DNA of 64,000 nt from Pseudomonas sp. 14P_8.1_Bac3 (GCF_025466085.1 NZ_JANLOD010000004.1:1-64000); one strand, 5' to 3'. Shown: positions 1-9,426, numbered from the stretch's first letter. Notes: generated by a model from the letters alone, not told the origin. Numbers and translations are program-made.

Positions 1-152
1 CTCCAGAATCTGCCGTCAACCCCTAATTTGGCTTTTCTATTACCGCGCTCAAAAACACTGCTTATATATAGACGCGACCATCAGGAATGCGCAGTATATT
101 GCCCAACATAAAAAGCAACACTCTCGTTTCCTGCCTTGGACGATGCCACGCA

Positions 153-1040
153 ATGAATGACCAGCCTCGCAGCCTTGCCTCGACCCTCTTCTCGGTTGGC
201 CTGCTATTGATAGCCATGGCGTCGATCCAGTCCGGAGCGTCTCTGGCCAAAAGCATGTTCCCTGTTGTCGGCGCCCAAGGCACCACCACCCTGCGATTGA
301 TTTTCGCCAGCCTGATCATGCTGGTGCTGTTGCGCCCCTGGCGTGCGAAGCTCACCGCAAGATCCCTGCGTACCGTCATCGTGTACGGAATGGCGCTGGG
401 GGGCATGAATTTCCTCTTCTATATGTCGTTGCGCACGGTTCCGCTGGGCATCGCGGTTGCGCTCGAGTTCACCGGCCCGCTGGCGGTCGCCATCTATGCG
501 TCACGTCGGGCAATCGACTTTCTGTGGATTGCCCTCGCGGCTGTCGGATTGCTGCTGCTCATACCGACAGGCGCCACAACCGAGGGCATTGACCTGCTCG
601 GAGCGGGTTACGCCCTCGGCGCTGGCGCCTGCTGGGCGCTGTACATCCTCTTCGGCCAGAAGGCAGGCGCCGACAATGGCGTCCAGACCGCCGCGCTCGG
701 CGTGATGATCGCTGCATTGTTCGTAGCGCCGATCGGCATTGTCCATGCCGGCGCCTCCCTGCTGACGCCATCATTGATCCCCGTAGCCCTGGGAGTCGCC
801 ATCCTGTCCACCGCCCTGCCCTATACGTTGGAAATGGTCGCGCTGACTCGAATGCCAGCCCGCACGTTCGGCACGTTGATGAGCATTGAACCGGCGTTCG
901 GCGCGCTTTCAGGGCTGCTGTTCCTCCACGAGTACCTCTCGCTGGCACAATGGATGGCGATCATGTGCATCATTCTGGCGTCCGTCGGCGCAACCATGAC
1001 CATGGGCAGTGCTGCCAAGCCCGCCATCGCAGCGGATTGA
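153..1040 (+). CDS. rhtA: Threonine/homoserine exporter RhtA (EamA/DMT family)
   Basis: Inner-membrane exporter of 295 residues, predicted to pump threonine, homoserine and related amino acids out of the cell. The protein is almost entirely hydrophobic, with about ten membrane segments in two EamA halves. It contains stretches I recognise from E. coli RhtA, such as SIQSGASLAKS near the N-terminus, PLGIAVALEFTGPLAVA in the middle and MPARTFGTLMSIEPA near the end. An in-frame ATG exists at 87, but the ATG at 153 gives the usual RhtA N-terminus and length. It appears to be a single-gene unit. The family call is firm; the exact substrate range is inferred. Confidence 0.88.
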   Translation: MNDQPRSLASTLFSVGLLLIAMASIQSGASLAKSMFPVVGAQGTTTLRLIFASLIMLVLLRPWRAKLTARSLRTVIVYGMALGGMNFLFYMSLRTVPLGIAVALEFTGPLAVAIYASRRAIDFLWIALAAVGLLLLIPTGATTEGIDLLGAGYALGAGACWALYILFGQKAGADNGVQTAALGVMIAALFVAPIGIVHAGASLLTPSLIPVALGVAILSTALPYTLEMVALTRMPARTFGTLMSIEPAFGALSGLLFLHEYLSLAQWMAIMCIILASVGATMTMGSAAKPAIAAD

Positions 1041-1208
1041 GGCGGATGTGACGAAGCTCTGGTATTTGTCGCTCATTTAGGCCATGTTTACGCCCGCAAC
1101 CCGATGTAGAACATGGACTTTTCAAGACAGGGATATCAGAGACGCTTCGAGCGAAAGCGAATACTGCCAGACCTGGGCACAAAGATCCGGGACGCTTTAA
1201 GGACAGCA

Positions 1209-1490
1209 ATGAAACGAATTTTGATACTGATCGCCGTACTTGCCGTTGCGGGCTGCGCGGCGACTTCGGAAACCCACACCAAGCGTGGCAAGAAAGGGTT
1301 ACACATCAACTGTTCCGGGCTCTCGTCGTCCTGGGACAAGTGTTACACCAGCGCCGCCGACTCGTGCGCGCCGAAGGGATACAAAGTCATCGCCAAATCG
1401 GGGGATGGCGTGGAAGAACCGGGGGATTATCCGTTTGGTCTCAATCCCGCCGGCTATACCAGCCGCAGCATGATCGTCCTCTGCAAATAG
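1209..1490 (+). CDS. Small predicted lipoprotein, function unknown
   Basis: A 93-residue protein with a lipoprotein signal: a charged start, a hydrophobic run, then AVAGC with the lipidated cysteine at residue 16. The mature part carries four or more further cysteines, which suggests disulfides in the periplasm. An AGGA-type ribosome site lies just before the ATG at 1209. The same frame is open further upstream, but that extension lacks a signal peptide and looks non-coding. I do not recognise the family beyond small Pseudomonas outer-membrane lipoproteins. Confidence 0.7.
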   Translation: MKRILILIAVLAVAGCAATSETHTKRGKKGLHINCSGLSSSWDKCYTSAADSCAPKGYKVIAKSGDGVEEPGDYPFGLNPAGYTSRSMIVLCK

Positions 1491-1505
1491 GTTGATGCCG
1501 TCCTT

Positions 1506-2066
1506 TCAGGTCTGCGGACCTGCGATCTGGCGGCCAATCTCATCGTAACTGGACTTCAGCACCTTTCGCTGAATCTCCGGCGTGACCAGCATTCGCGCCA
1601 CCACCAATGCACCGATGCACTGGGACAGAATGGCCCAGGCCAGGCTGTCGCTCTCCAGAATCCGCGCCCAACTTTCCTGAAGCTTGCAGATCCAGTGTTC
1701 CGCCTGCTGGCGTATCAAGACGTCCGATCGCGCGATTTCTGCCCCCAGCGCCGGCAACGCACAGCCGGACTCCGGGTGTTCGACATGGGACATGCTCAGG
1801 TAAAGCTTGAGGCAGCGTTCGAGTTTTTCGCGGCCCTGACCAGCCCCCAGGCGCTCCAGGCTTTGACCCAGCTCTCGCTCGACGATGGAAGCAAACAGCT
1901 CATCCTTCGACGAAAAATGACTGTAGAAAGCGCCGCCGCTCAGGCCGATCGCTTTCATCAAGGCATCGACGCCGACCGTTGCGAAACCCGACGTTTTCGC
2001 TGATACCGCGCTGCTTTCCAACAGTTTCTCTCTGGTTTCCAGTTTGTGACTGGCCGAGTAACGCAT
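1506..2066 (-). CDS. TetR family transcriptional regulator
   Basis: A 186-residue repressor with an N-terminal TetR helix-turn-helix, seen in VDALMKAIGLSGGAFYSHFSSKDEL at about residues 30-55, and a variable ligand domain. The ATG at 2066 has AAGG close upstream and is preferred over an ATG seven codons earlier. It is divergent from the SDR gene at 2159. The 92-base gap holds a direct repeat at 2116-2143, so it probably controls that SDR gene and the following DsbA-like isomerase as well as itself. The ligand is unknown. Confidence 0.83.
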   Translation of the reverse strand: MRYSASHKLETREKLLESSAVSAKTSGFATVGVDALMKAIGLSGGAFYSHFSSKDELFASIVERELGQSLERLGAGQGREKLERCLKLYLSMSHVEHPESGCALPALGAEIARSDVLIRQQAEHWICKLQESWARILESDSLAWAILSQCIGALVVARMLVTPEIQRKVLKSSYDEIGRQIAGPQT

Positions 2067-2115
2067 TGCCTTGCCCTCAGAATTCATCGTCTTGACGCCT
2101 GCTGAATCGTAGCAT

Positions 2116-2143
2116 AACGTTCGTTTAGTTAACGATCGTTTAG
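2116..2143. promoter_or_regulatory. Probable TetR operator (direct repeat)
   Basis: Two 13-base copies, AACGTTCGTTTAG and AACGATCGTTTAG, are separated by two bases between the divergent TetR and SDR starts. The second copy contains the palindrome AACGATCGTT. The placement between a regulator and its neighbour suggests the operator of the TetR protein encoded at 1506-2066. Confidence 0.55.
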
Positions 2144-2158
2144 CAAAGGGAACTACCC

Positions 2159-2887
2159 ATGAACAACAAGAAGGTCGTACTGGTTGTCGGCGCAGGTGAT
2201 GCCACCGGCGGCGCGATCGCCAAACGTTTTGCGCAAGAAGGTTTCGTCGCGTGTGTGACGCGGCGCAGTGCAGACAAACTCCAGCCTTTGGTGGACGCCA
2301 TCAACGCCAGTGGCGGTGAAGCCCATGGATTTGCCTGCGATGCGCGGAAGGAAGAGGACGTAATTGCGCTGGTCGAGCAGATTGAAAGCCAGATCGGCGC
2401 CATCGAAGCGTTTGTGTTCAATATCGGCGCCAACGTGCCGTGCAGCATCCTCGAAGAAACCGCCCGCAAATATTTCAAAATCTGGGAAATGGCCTGCTTC
2501 TCTGGCTTCCTCAACGCTCGGGAAGTGGCCAAGCGCATGGCCAAGCGTCAACGGGGCACCCTCCTGTTTACCGGCGCTACCGCCGGCATGCGCGGCGCGG
2601 CGGGATTCGCCGCATTCGCTGGCGCCAAGCACGGGATTCGAGCGCTGGCCCAGAGCATGGCCCGTGAACTGGGCCCCATGAATATCCACGTCGCCCACGT
2701 AGTCGTCGACGGCGCCATCGATACCGACTTCATTCGTGACAATTTCCCCGAAAAGTACACGACCAAGGATCAGGACGGCATCCTCAACCCCGAACATATT
2801 GCCGAGAACTATTGGTACCTGCACAGCCAGCCTCGCGACGCCTGGACTTTCGAGCTGGACCTGCGCCCCTGGAGCGAACGCTGGTAA
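2159..2887 (+). CDS. SDR-fold oxidoreductase with altered catalytic residues
   Basis: A 242-residue short-chain dehydrogenase/reductase fold. The N-terminal dinucleotide-binding loop is GAGDATGG at about residues 11-18. At the catalytic position, where most SDRs have YxxxK, the protein reads FAGAK, with Phe153 in place of Tyr and Lys157 kept. The usual catalytic Ser region reads GATAG, with Ala or Thr there. It may therefore be a divergent reductase subgroup or a non-classical enzyme. It is followed 34 bases later by a DsbA-like isomerase gene, probably in the same operon, and is divergent from a TetR gene. Confidence 0.8.
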   Translation: MNNKKVVLVVGAGDATGGAIAKRFAQEGFVACVTRRSADKLQPLVDAINASGGEAHGFACDARKEEDVIALVEQIESQIGAIEAFVFNIGANVPCSILEETARKYFKIWEMACFSGFLNAREVAKRMAKRQRGTLLFTGATAGMRGAAGFAAFAGAKHGIRALAQSMARELGPMNIHVAHVVVDGAIDTDFIRDNFPEKYTTKDQDGILNPEHIAENYWYLHSQPRDAWTFELDLRPWSERW

Positions 2888-2921
2888 GCCCTCCCCACAA
2901 CAATAAAAGAGCGTATCGATC

Positions 2922-3512
2922 ATGAGCAAAACCGTGGAGTTCTACTTCGACCTCGGCAGCCCTGCGACCTATCTGGCTTATACGCAACTGCCAAAAATCT
3001 GCAAGCAGACCGACAGCCAGCTGATCTACATCCCGATATTGCTGGGCGGCGTGTTCAAAGCCACTGGCAACGCCTCCCCGGCGACCATCCCCGCCAAAGG
3101 CCTCTATATGTTCAAGGACCTGGATCGCTATGCCCAGCGGTATGGCGTGGCACTGACGTTCAATCCGAACTTCCCCATCAACACACTGATGCTCATGCGC
3201 GCGGTCACCGGTATACAGTTACGCCATCCGGAACGTTTTCATGCTTTCATCGACTGCCTGTTTCATGCCCTCTGGGTTGAAGGGCGCAACCTTGATGACC
3301 TGGCAACCGTCGCGTCCGTGCTCACCCAAAACGGCTTTGATCCCCAGGAAATACTGGCCTTGACCGCCGATGAAGCCGTCAAAGCCGCACTCAAGGACAA
3401 CACGGAGAAAGCCATAAAACGCGGGGTGTTCGGTGCCCCGAGCATGTTCGTCGATGACGAACTGTTCTTCGGCCAGGATCGCCTTGAGTTCGTCATTGAA
3501 GCCTTGAGTTAG
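2922..3512 (+). CDS. 2-hydroxychromene-2-carboxylate isomerase-like (DsbA/kappa-GST fold)
   Basis: A 196-residue protein starting VEFYFDLGSPATYLAYTQLP, the typical start of the 2-hydroxychromene-2-carboxylate isomerase family, which are glutathione-dependent thioredoxin-fold enzymes. The C-terminus has the conserved GVFGAPSMFVDDELFFGQDRL. Family members act in naphthalene and aromatic catabolism, but no aromatic pathway genes are seen here, so the substrate is unclear. It lies just after the SDR gene and probably shares its TetR control. Its stop codon overlaps that of the convergent oxidoreductase gene at 3509. Confidence 0.82.
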   Translation: MSKTVEFYFDLGSPATYLAYTQLPKICKQTDSQLIYIPILLGGVFKATGNASPATIPAKGLYMFKDLDRYAQRYGVALTFNPNFPINTLMLMRAVTGIQLRHPERFHAFIDCLFHALWVEGRNLDDLATVASVLTQNGFDPQEILALTADEAVKAALKDNTEKAIKRGVFGAPSMFVDDELFFGQDRLEFVIEALS

Positions 3513-4507
3513 ATCTCGACGACCAACCGTCCCTGAGCCGCTCCCGAAACGAGCAGCTCATGGGCAGACCCGGCCGTTTCCAGGGTGAATGCTCGCGGAT
3601 CCATCAAAGGCTTGAGCGAGCCCGCCTCAATCAACCGGGCCGCCTCGCGCAGAATGTGCCCGTGATGTTCGCGTCCCGCACCGGTAAGCAGCGGCAGCAA
3701 GGTGAACACCCCGGAATACGTTGCCCCGCGAAATGAAAGAGGCGCCAGGCCGTGTTGCCCCCAACCGAGGCAACTCAACACATGCCCCAGGTAGACCCGC
3801 ACCGCTTTGAACGAAGCATCCAGGGTTTCGCCACCCACCGTGTCATAGACAATATCGAAACCCTCGCCGCCCGTGTGCTGCGCCACATAGTCCTCGACCG
3901 AAGACTGGCGGTAATCGATAAACGTCGCACCGAAACCTTCGATGATTGCCTGCTGTTTCGCGGAGCCCGTGGCATAAACCTCGGCACCGAACGCACGGGC
4001 AATCTGTATCGCAACGTGCCCCACTCCGCCCGCCCCGCCATGAATCAACACCTTCTGGCCCGCACGCACCCGCGCCCTATCCACCAGACCTTCCCACGCA
4101 GTGATCAGCACCAAAGGCAACCCCGCCGCTTCACGCATGCCCAGATTGGCCGGCTTCGGCGCCAGCAGTCGAGCATCGACCGCGGCGTATTCGGCCAACG
4201 AACCCTGCGCCCCGCCAATCCCCGTCGCCATGGCATAGACCTCATCGCCCGGGCGCCATTCTTTGACACCTTCCCCCACCGCCTCAACGATTCCCGCCAG
4301 ATCAATGCCCAATACCGCCGGCAACGGCTGACGAGCATGGGCGGCTTGCCCCGATCGGATTTTCCCGTCCAGCGGATTCACCCCACTGGCCTTGATCCGA
4401 ACCAGCACCTGCCCCGCTTCCGGCATCGGCCGTTGGATGGAAGCCAAGCGTAGCGGCGCATTGGCCGAGTCGACAATCAGAGCGCGCATGTCCAGTGTGT
4501 CAGTCAT
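3509..4507 (-). CDS. Quinone oxidoreductase-like MDR family protein
   Basis: A 332-residue medium-chain dehydrogenase/reductase. It has a GroES-like N-terminal domain (GQVLVRIKASGVNPLDGKIR) and a Rossmann nucleotide-binding domain with GGAGGVGHVAIQIARAFGA at about residues 155-175. The structural zinc cysteines of alcohol dehydrogenases are absent, pointing to the zeta-crystallin/quinone reductase branch that uses NADPH. It is divergent from the LysR gene at 4624, its likely regulator. Confidence 0.82.
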   Translation of the reverse strand: MTDTLDMRALIVDSANAPLRLASIQRPMPEAGQVLVRIKASGVNPLDGKIRSGQAAHARQPLPAVLGIDLAGIVEAVGEGVKEWRPGDEVYAMATGIGGAQGSLAEYAAVDARLLAPKPANLGMREAAGLPLVLITAWEGLVDRARVRAGQKVLIHGGAGGVGHVAIQIARAFGAEVYATGSAKQQAIIEGFGATFIDYRQSSVEDYVAQHTGGEGFDIVYDTVGGETLDASFKAVRVYLGHVLSCLGWGQHGLAPLSFRGATYSGVFTLLPLLTGAGREHHGHILREAARLIEAGSLKPLMDPRAFTLETAGSAHELLVSGAAQGRLVVEI

Positions 4508-4623
4508 TTCGAATATTCCCGTCAGAGGAGGCTGTGGGATAAATCTTCGTCCAACCTACCCATGCCGATAAGACGTTGAATCGCTATAGTGATCATGCCC
4601 ATTTGGCATCAATGAGAAACTCC

Positions 4624-5532
4624 ATGGACAAGCTCAATGCGATGGCGATCTTCGTTCGGGTCGTTGAACGTGGCAGCTTTTCGGCCGTTGCCCGAGAACT
4701 GCAGACCAGTCAGCCGACCATCAGCAAGGTGCTGCGGGCACTGGAGACCGAACTGGGTGGAAAACTGATAGCCCGCAGCACCCGTCGGCTGTCACTCACC
4801 GATGAGGGTCAGCGTTATTACAACGAATGTCGACACATCCTCGCTGCCGTCGATGCGGCCGAGCACAGCTTCCAGTCAGGCAGAGAAAACATCGCTGGCC
4901 ATCTGCGCATAGGCTCCTCGGTCAGTTTCGGGCGCCTGCAAATTGCCCCGCGCCTCGCGGAATTTCTCGAACGCCATCCAGGCATCGACATCGATCTGCA
5001 GTTGAATGATCAGAACCAGGACCTGGTCAGTGAAGGTCTGGATGTCACGTTCAGAATCGGCGAATTGAGCGACAGCGGCCTGATCGCCCGTCAGATTGGC
5101 ACCACCCATCGCGTGACGGTCGCCGCGCCCGATTATCTGCAGCAACACGGCCAACCGCAGTCACCGGAAGCTCTTGGCGAGCACAATTGTCTGCAGTTCA
5201 ACCTGCTGAACAGTCAGAATGTGTGGACCTACCAAAAGGATGCACGGCGCTACGAAGTGCGGATCAAGGGCAACGCACAAAGCAACAACTCGGAGGCGAT
5301 CCGCGAGATGGTGCTGGGTGGATTGGGAATTGCGCTGTCGCCGGTGTGGCTGTTCAGCGACGATCTGAAGGCCGGGCGAGTGAAAGCGGTGTTGCCTGAC
5401 TATATCGCCCAGTCGCTGCCGATTCATGCCGTGTCCCCGGCGAATCGTCGCCAATCCGCCCGGGTCAAAGCCTTTGTCGATTACGTGAGCCAGGCGCTGG
5501 CGGCAGCGCCTGAACTCAGGCCCGTCAGATAG
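4624..5532 (+). CDS. LysR family transcriptional regulator
   Basis: A 302-residue LTTR. The N-terminal winged helix-turn-helix is clear (FSAVARELQTSQPTISKVLRALE, about residues 20-42), followed by the RSTRRLSLTDEG stretch typical of the CrgA/DmlR-like branch and a LysR substrate domain. The ATG at 4624 gives the canonical MDKLNAMAIFVRVVE start; the frame is open upstream but without LTTR similarity. It is divergent from the quinone-oxidoreductase-like gene and probably controls it. Its 3' end overlaps the convergent aminopeptidase gene by 8 bases. Confidence 0.85.
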   Translation: MDKLNAMAIFVRVVERGSFSAVARELQTSQPTISKVLRALETELGGKLIARSTRRLSLTDEGQRYYNECRHILAAVDAAEHSFQSGRENIAGHLRIGSSVSFGRLQIAPRLAEFLERHPGIDIDLQLNDQNQDLVSEGLDVTFRIGELSDSGLIARQIGTTHRVTVAAPDYLQQHGQPQSPEALGEHNCLQFNLLNSQNVWTYQKDARRYEVRIKGNAQSNNSEAIREMVLGGLGIALSPVWLFSDDLKAGRVKAVLPDYIAQSLPIHAVSPANRRQSARVKAFVDYVSQALAAAPELRPVR

Positions 5533-7333
5533 CGACGGTGCGGGTGTTCAACCACTCCAATGCCGCACCATCGAGCAACGGGCTCAAACGCTCGCGCACT
5601 TCGGCGTGATACCCGTTGAACCATTGCTTCTCGTCGTCCGTCAGCAATGACGGCTCGAGGCAACGGGTGTCGATCGGGCAAAGGGTCAGGGTTTCGAATT
5701 TGAGGAACTCACCGAATTCGCTCTTGCCCGCCTCACGGTTCAGCACCAGGTTCTCGATCCGCACACCCCAGCGGCCGGGGCGGTAAGTGCCGGGTTCGAT
5801 GGAGGTGATCATGCCCGGTTGCATCGCGGTTTGCGGTGTGGTCGCAGCTTGGTAGGCGATCACTTGCGGACCTTCGTGAACGTTGAGGAAATAGCCGACG
5901 CCGTGCCCGGTGCCGTGACCGTAATCGACATTTTCCGCCCAGATCGGCGCGCGAGCGATGGCATCCAGCAGCGGCGACAGGATGCCCCGCGGGAATTGCG
6001 CACGGGACAGCGCAATCACGCCTTTGAGCACCCGCGTGCAATCGCGCTTCTGCTCATCGGTGGGCGTACCGACCGGTACCATGCGCGTGATATCGGTCGT
6101 GCCGCCGAGGTATTGGCCACCGGAATCGATCAGCAACAGGCCGTCGCCTTCGATCACCGCGTGTTCTTCTTCGGTGGCGTGGTAATGCGGCATGGCGCCG
6201 TTGGCGTTGAATGCCGCAATGGTGTTGAAGCTCAACGACACATAATCCGGACGTCGGGTGCGTGCCGCCGTCAGGTGCTCGTCGATGGTCAGTTCGGTGA
6301 TGCGCTCGCGGCCCCACGCCGACTCCAGCCAGGCGAAGAATTCGCACAGCGCCGCGCCATCCTGTTCCATGGCCCGGCGAATGTGTTCGGCGTCGGCCAG
6401 GCTTTTTTGCGATTTGGCCAGTGTCGTCGGGTTCAGGCCTTCAACCAGTTTCACGCCACTGTCCAGGTTATCCAGCAGCCCCGCCGTCACGCGCGCCGGA
6501 TCGACTTGCAGGCTCGCCCCGCTTGGCACCGCGCGTAAAGCAGCAGCTACCTCGCTGTAGTCGCGCAGGGTGATGCCGTCCTGTTCGAGGATCGCGCGCA
6601 GTTCGGCGCTGACTTTGCTCAAGGCCACGAACAGCGTCGCCTGCTCCTGGCTGATCAGCGCAAAGGACACAAACACCGGATTGAACGACACGTCGCCGCC
6701 GCGCAGGTTGAACAGCCAGGCGATGTCGTCGAGGGTGGCGATGAAATGCCAATCGGCGCCGCGGGCTTTCAACCCTTCACGCAGGTTGGCAAGTTTTTCG
6801 CCACGGCTGACCGTCGCCTGTGGCGGCAAGTGCTGATAGATCGGTTCGTTCGGCAGGGTCGGGCGATCGCTCCAGACTTCGCTCAACAGATCAATGTCGG
6901 TCCGCAGGTGGGCACCGCGTTCTTCAAGCTTGCTGCCCAGCGTACGCGCCGAGGCCACGGCCATCACCGCACCGTCGACAGCGACGACACCACCTTCAGG
7001 GGTTTGCTCGGCCAGCCAGTCCAGCGGACTCGGCTGTCCCGGTTGCAGCTTGACCAGTTCGATGCCGCTGCCTTTGAGTTCCTTGGTCGCCTGCTCCCAG
7101 TAACGGCTATCGGCCCAGACCCCGGCGAAATCCGGCGTAACAATCAGCGTACCGACCGAGCCGTGAAAGCCCGACAGCCACTGCCGCCCCTGCCAGTAAC
7201 CGGGCAGGTATTCCGAGAGGTGCGGGTCGGCCGACGGCACCAGCAGGGCATGGATACCCTCCCGGCTCATCAGCTCGCGGGTGTGCGCCAGGCGCTCGGG
7301 CACCGATCCAATGTTTGAAGGCTGCGTGCTCAT
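5525..7333 (-). CDS. Xaa-Pro aminopeptidase P family protein (M24B)
   Basis: A 602-residue cytoplasmic metallopeptidase that removes an N-terminal residue preceding proline. There are two creatinase-like N-terminal domains and a C-terminal pita-bread domain. Metal ligands are visible in LLIDSGGQYLGGTTDITR (two Asp), GHGTGHGVGYFLNVHEGP (His) and ITSIEPGTY plus RIENLVL (two Glu). The size matches eukaryotic-type aminopeptidase P rather than the shorter 440-residue PepP. Two ATGs are adjacent at 7336 and 7333; the second has better spacing from AGGAG. It lies downstream of the cysteine desulfurase gene on the same strand, with a hairpin between. Confidence 0.88.
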   Translation of the reverse strand: MSTQPSNIGSVPERLAHTRELMSREGIHALLVPSADPHLSEYLPGYWQGRQWLSGFHGSVGTLIVTPDFAGVWADSRYWEQATKELKGSGIELVKLQPGQPSPLDWLAEQTPEGGVVAVDGAVMAVASARTLGSKLEERGAHLRTDIDLLSEVWSDRPTLPNEPIYQHLPPQATVSRGEKLANLREGLKARGADWHFIATLDDIAWLFNLRGGDVSFNPVFVSFALISQEQATLFVALSKVSAELRAILEQDGITLRDYSEVAAALRAVPSGASLQVDPARVTAGLLDNLDSGVKLVEGLNPTTLAKSQKSLADAEHIRRAMEQDGAALCEFFAWLESAWGRERITELTIDEHLTAARTRRPDYVSLSFNTIAAFNANGAMPHYHATEEEHAVIEGDGLLLIDSGGQYLGGTTDITRMVPVGTPTDEQKRDCTRVLKGVIALSRAQFPRGILSPLLDAIARAPIWAENVDYGHGTGHGVGYFLNVHEGPQVIAYQAATTPQTAMQPGMITSIEPGTYRPGRWGVRIENLVLNREAGKSEFGEFLKFETLTLCPIDTRCLEPSLLTDDEKQWFNGYHAEVRERLSPLLDGAALEWLNTRTVAI

Positions 7334-7368
7334 CATGTCTCCTGCTAATCACTTCATCATTATTGTTG

Positions 7369-7390
7369 AGTGCCGATCGAGGTCGGCACT
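7369..7390. terminator. Hairpin between desulfurase and aminopeptidase genes
   Basis: An 8-base perfect stem, AGTGCCGA and TCGGCACT, with a six-base loop lies just beyond the desulfurase stop on the minus strand. There is no clear T run, so it may be a weak terminator or an mRNA processing hairpin. Confidence 0.4.
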
Positions 7391-7396
7391 TGAGGC

Positions 7397-8554
7397 TTAC
7401 TGCCAGAATGCCGGAGCACTGGCGCAGGCCGCTTTAATCAGGTTCACCGCCTGGTCGACATCCTGTTCGGTGGTGAAACGTCCCAGGCTCAAGCGAATGG
7501 TGCGACTCGCCGAACGGGCGTCATGCCCCAGGGCCAGCAGTACGTGGGAAGGCGCATTGCTCGCGGAGTTGCAGGCCGAAGTCGCGGAAAACGCGATCGA
7601 GTTGCTCAATGCCGCCGAATTGAACTCGCCTTCACTGAAGGTCAGGCTCAAGGTATGGGGAATACGCTGGGTCGGGCTGCCGTTGAGGCGAACGCCGGGG
7701 ATGCTCAGCAGTTGTTCGAGAAAGCGTTCACGCAGGCTCGCGATGGCGGCTTTCTCTTCATTGAACAGTTGCGCTGCCAACGCGAACGCCACGCCCATAC
7801 CGGCGATCTGGTGAGTCGCCAACGTACCGGAACGCAAACCGCCCTCGTGGCCGCCGCCGTGGATTTGCGCCTGCAAGCGCTGCTGCGCGCGAGGCCCGAC
7901 ATACAACGCGCCGATGCCCTTGGGCCCGTAGACCTTGTGCGCCGAAAACGACATCAGGTCCACCGGCAATTGCGCCAGGTCGATGGCCACTTTCCCGGCG
8001 CCCTGAGCGGCGTCGACATGGAACAGGGCATCCCGCGCCCGCACCGCGTCGCCGATGGCGGCGATGTCATTGACCGTGCCCAGTTCGTTATTGACCAGCA
8101 TCAGCGATACCAGAAAGGTGTCTTCGCGCATCGCTTCGCTGACCGCTTGCGGGGTAATCAGCCCCTGCGCATCCGGCACCAGATAGGTCACGGCAACGCC
8201 GGCGTCCTGCAATTGCTTCGCGGTGTCGAGAATTGCCTTGTGCTCGATCTGGCTGGTGATGAGGTGGCCGCCGGATGTTCCGCGGGCCTGGGCCACGCCC
8301 TTGAGGGCGAGGTTGTTGGATTCGGTGGCGCCGGAGGTCCAGACGATCTGGTCGGCTTGCGCGCCCACCAGGTCGGCCACTTGCTGCCGCGCCTGCTCGA
8401 CCGTTTGCCGGGCCTGCCGGCCGAACGTGTGGGAGCTGGACGCCGGGTTGCCGAAATTGCCGTTAAAGCCCAGGCACTCGACCATGACCTGGATGACTCG
8501 CTCGTCCACCGGCGTGGTGGCGGCGTAGTCGAAATACAACGGACGCTTATTCAT
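7397..8554 (-). CDS. Cysteine desulfurase family protein (NifS/IscS-like)
   Basis: A 385-residue PLP enzyme of aminotransferase class V that releases sulfur from cysteine as a persulfide. Visible features are HVDAAQGAGK (PLP-binding Asp181), FSAHKVYGPKG (Schiff-base Lys207) and the active-site loop SATSACNSA with Cys328. It is close in length to IscS (about 404), but it is not in an isc operon: no iscR, iscU or hscBA is nearby. It is therefore a stand-alone paralogue whose sulfur acceptor is unknown. LysE lies upstream on the same strand about 160 bases away. Confidence 0.87.
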   Translation of the reverse strand: MNKRPLYFDYAATTPVDERVIQVMVECLGFNGNFGNPASSSHTFGRQARQTVEQARQQVADLVGAQADQIVWTSGATESNNLALKGVAQARGTSGGHLITSQIEHKAILDTAKQLQDAGVAVTYLVPDAQGLITPQAVSEAMREDTFLVSLMLVNNELGTVNDIAAIGDAVRARDALFHVDAAQGAGKVAIDLAQLPVDLMSFSAHKVYGPKGIGALYVGPRAQQRLQAQIHGGGHEGGLRSGTLATHQIAGMGVAFALAAQLFNEEKAAIASLRERFLEQLLSIPGVRLNGSPTQRIPHTLSLTFSEGEFNSAALSNSIAFSATSACNSASNAPSHVLLALGHDARSASRTIRLSLGRFTTEQDVDQAVNLIKAACASAPAFWQ

Positions 8555-8713
8555 AAAGGACTCGCAGAGCTTGTTCCGGGATCAGGATGCTGGAAGCAGT
8601 AAACAGCAATCCTGATCGGATGCGTTAAAGAAGTACGACTTCATTTAAAAGTGCGTAGGAACGCTCCTGAAGTCGAGCTTAACAGGCATCGGGCAACCGG
8701 TTGAAGCAATGCG

Positions 8714-9328
8714 TCAGCTAAAGCTTTCAAGCAACAACGGATACAGCGAAACCACCAGCAGCGCCGCCATGCCCCAGTTGAACAGGCGCAACCAGCGGCG
8801 ATCCTTCAGCACGTTGCGCAACAACGTGCCGCACGCAACCCAGACACCGACGCTTGGCAGGTTGATCAAGGCGAAGACCGCCGCAATCACGATGACGTTG
8901 GTGAAATAGCCTTGCATTGGCGTGTAGGTACTGATGGCCCCGATGGCCATGATCCAGGCCTTGGGGTTGACCCATTGGAAGGCTGCCGCGCCGAGGTAAC
9001 TGATCGGTTTGCTCTCGCCCTGTTCACTGTCGGAAACCGGGCCGGAATGGGCAATTTTCCACGCCAGGTACAGCAAGTATGCCGCGCCGACGTAACGCAG
9101 CACGGTGTACAGCAACGGATAAGCCTGGAACACCGCGCCCAGGCCAAAACCCACTGCCACCACCAGGACGAAAAACCCGCAGGTAATGCCAAGCATATGG
9201 GGAATGGTGCGGTGAAAGCCGAAGTTCACGCCCGATGCCAGCAACATGGTGTTGTTCGGGCCGGGAGTGATCGAGGTGACAAGCGCGAACAGGGCGAAGC
9301 CCAGCAGCAGATCGAGGGAGAGCGTCAT
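8714..9328 (-). CDS. LysE family amino-acid exporter
   Basis: A 204-residue membrane protein with about six hydrophobic segments. It has the family start SITPGPNNTMLLASGVNFG and the central VNPKAWIMAIGAI stretch typical of LysE/RhtB translocators. The cargo cannot be told from the sequence. The gene has clear intergenic space on both sides and is probably transcribed alone. Confidence 0.87.
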   Translation of the reverse strand: MTLSLDLLLGFALFALVTSITPGPNNTMLLASGVNFGFHRTIPHMLGITCGFFVLVVAVGFGLGAVFQAYPLLYTVLRYVGAAYLLYLAWKIAHSGPVSDSEQGESKPISYLGAAAFQWVNPKAWIMAIGAISTYTPMQGYFTNVIVIAAVFALINLPSVGVWVACGTLLRNVLKDRRWLRLFNWGMAALLVVSLYPLLLESFS

Positions 9329-9426
9329 CGGTGCCAGTCCATCAGGGTCAGTCAGGTACTGACCCTATCGCACCCCTTCGGGGAAACCCATGGACAGTTG
9401 GGTGAAACTTCGAGCAGTACAGTCGT

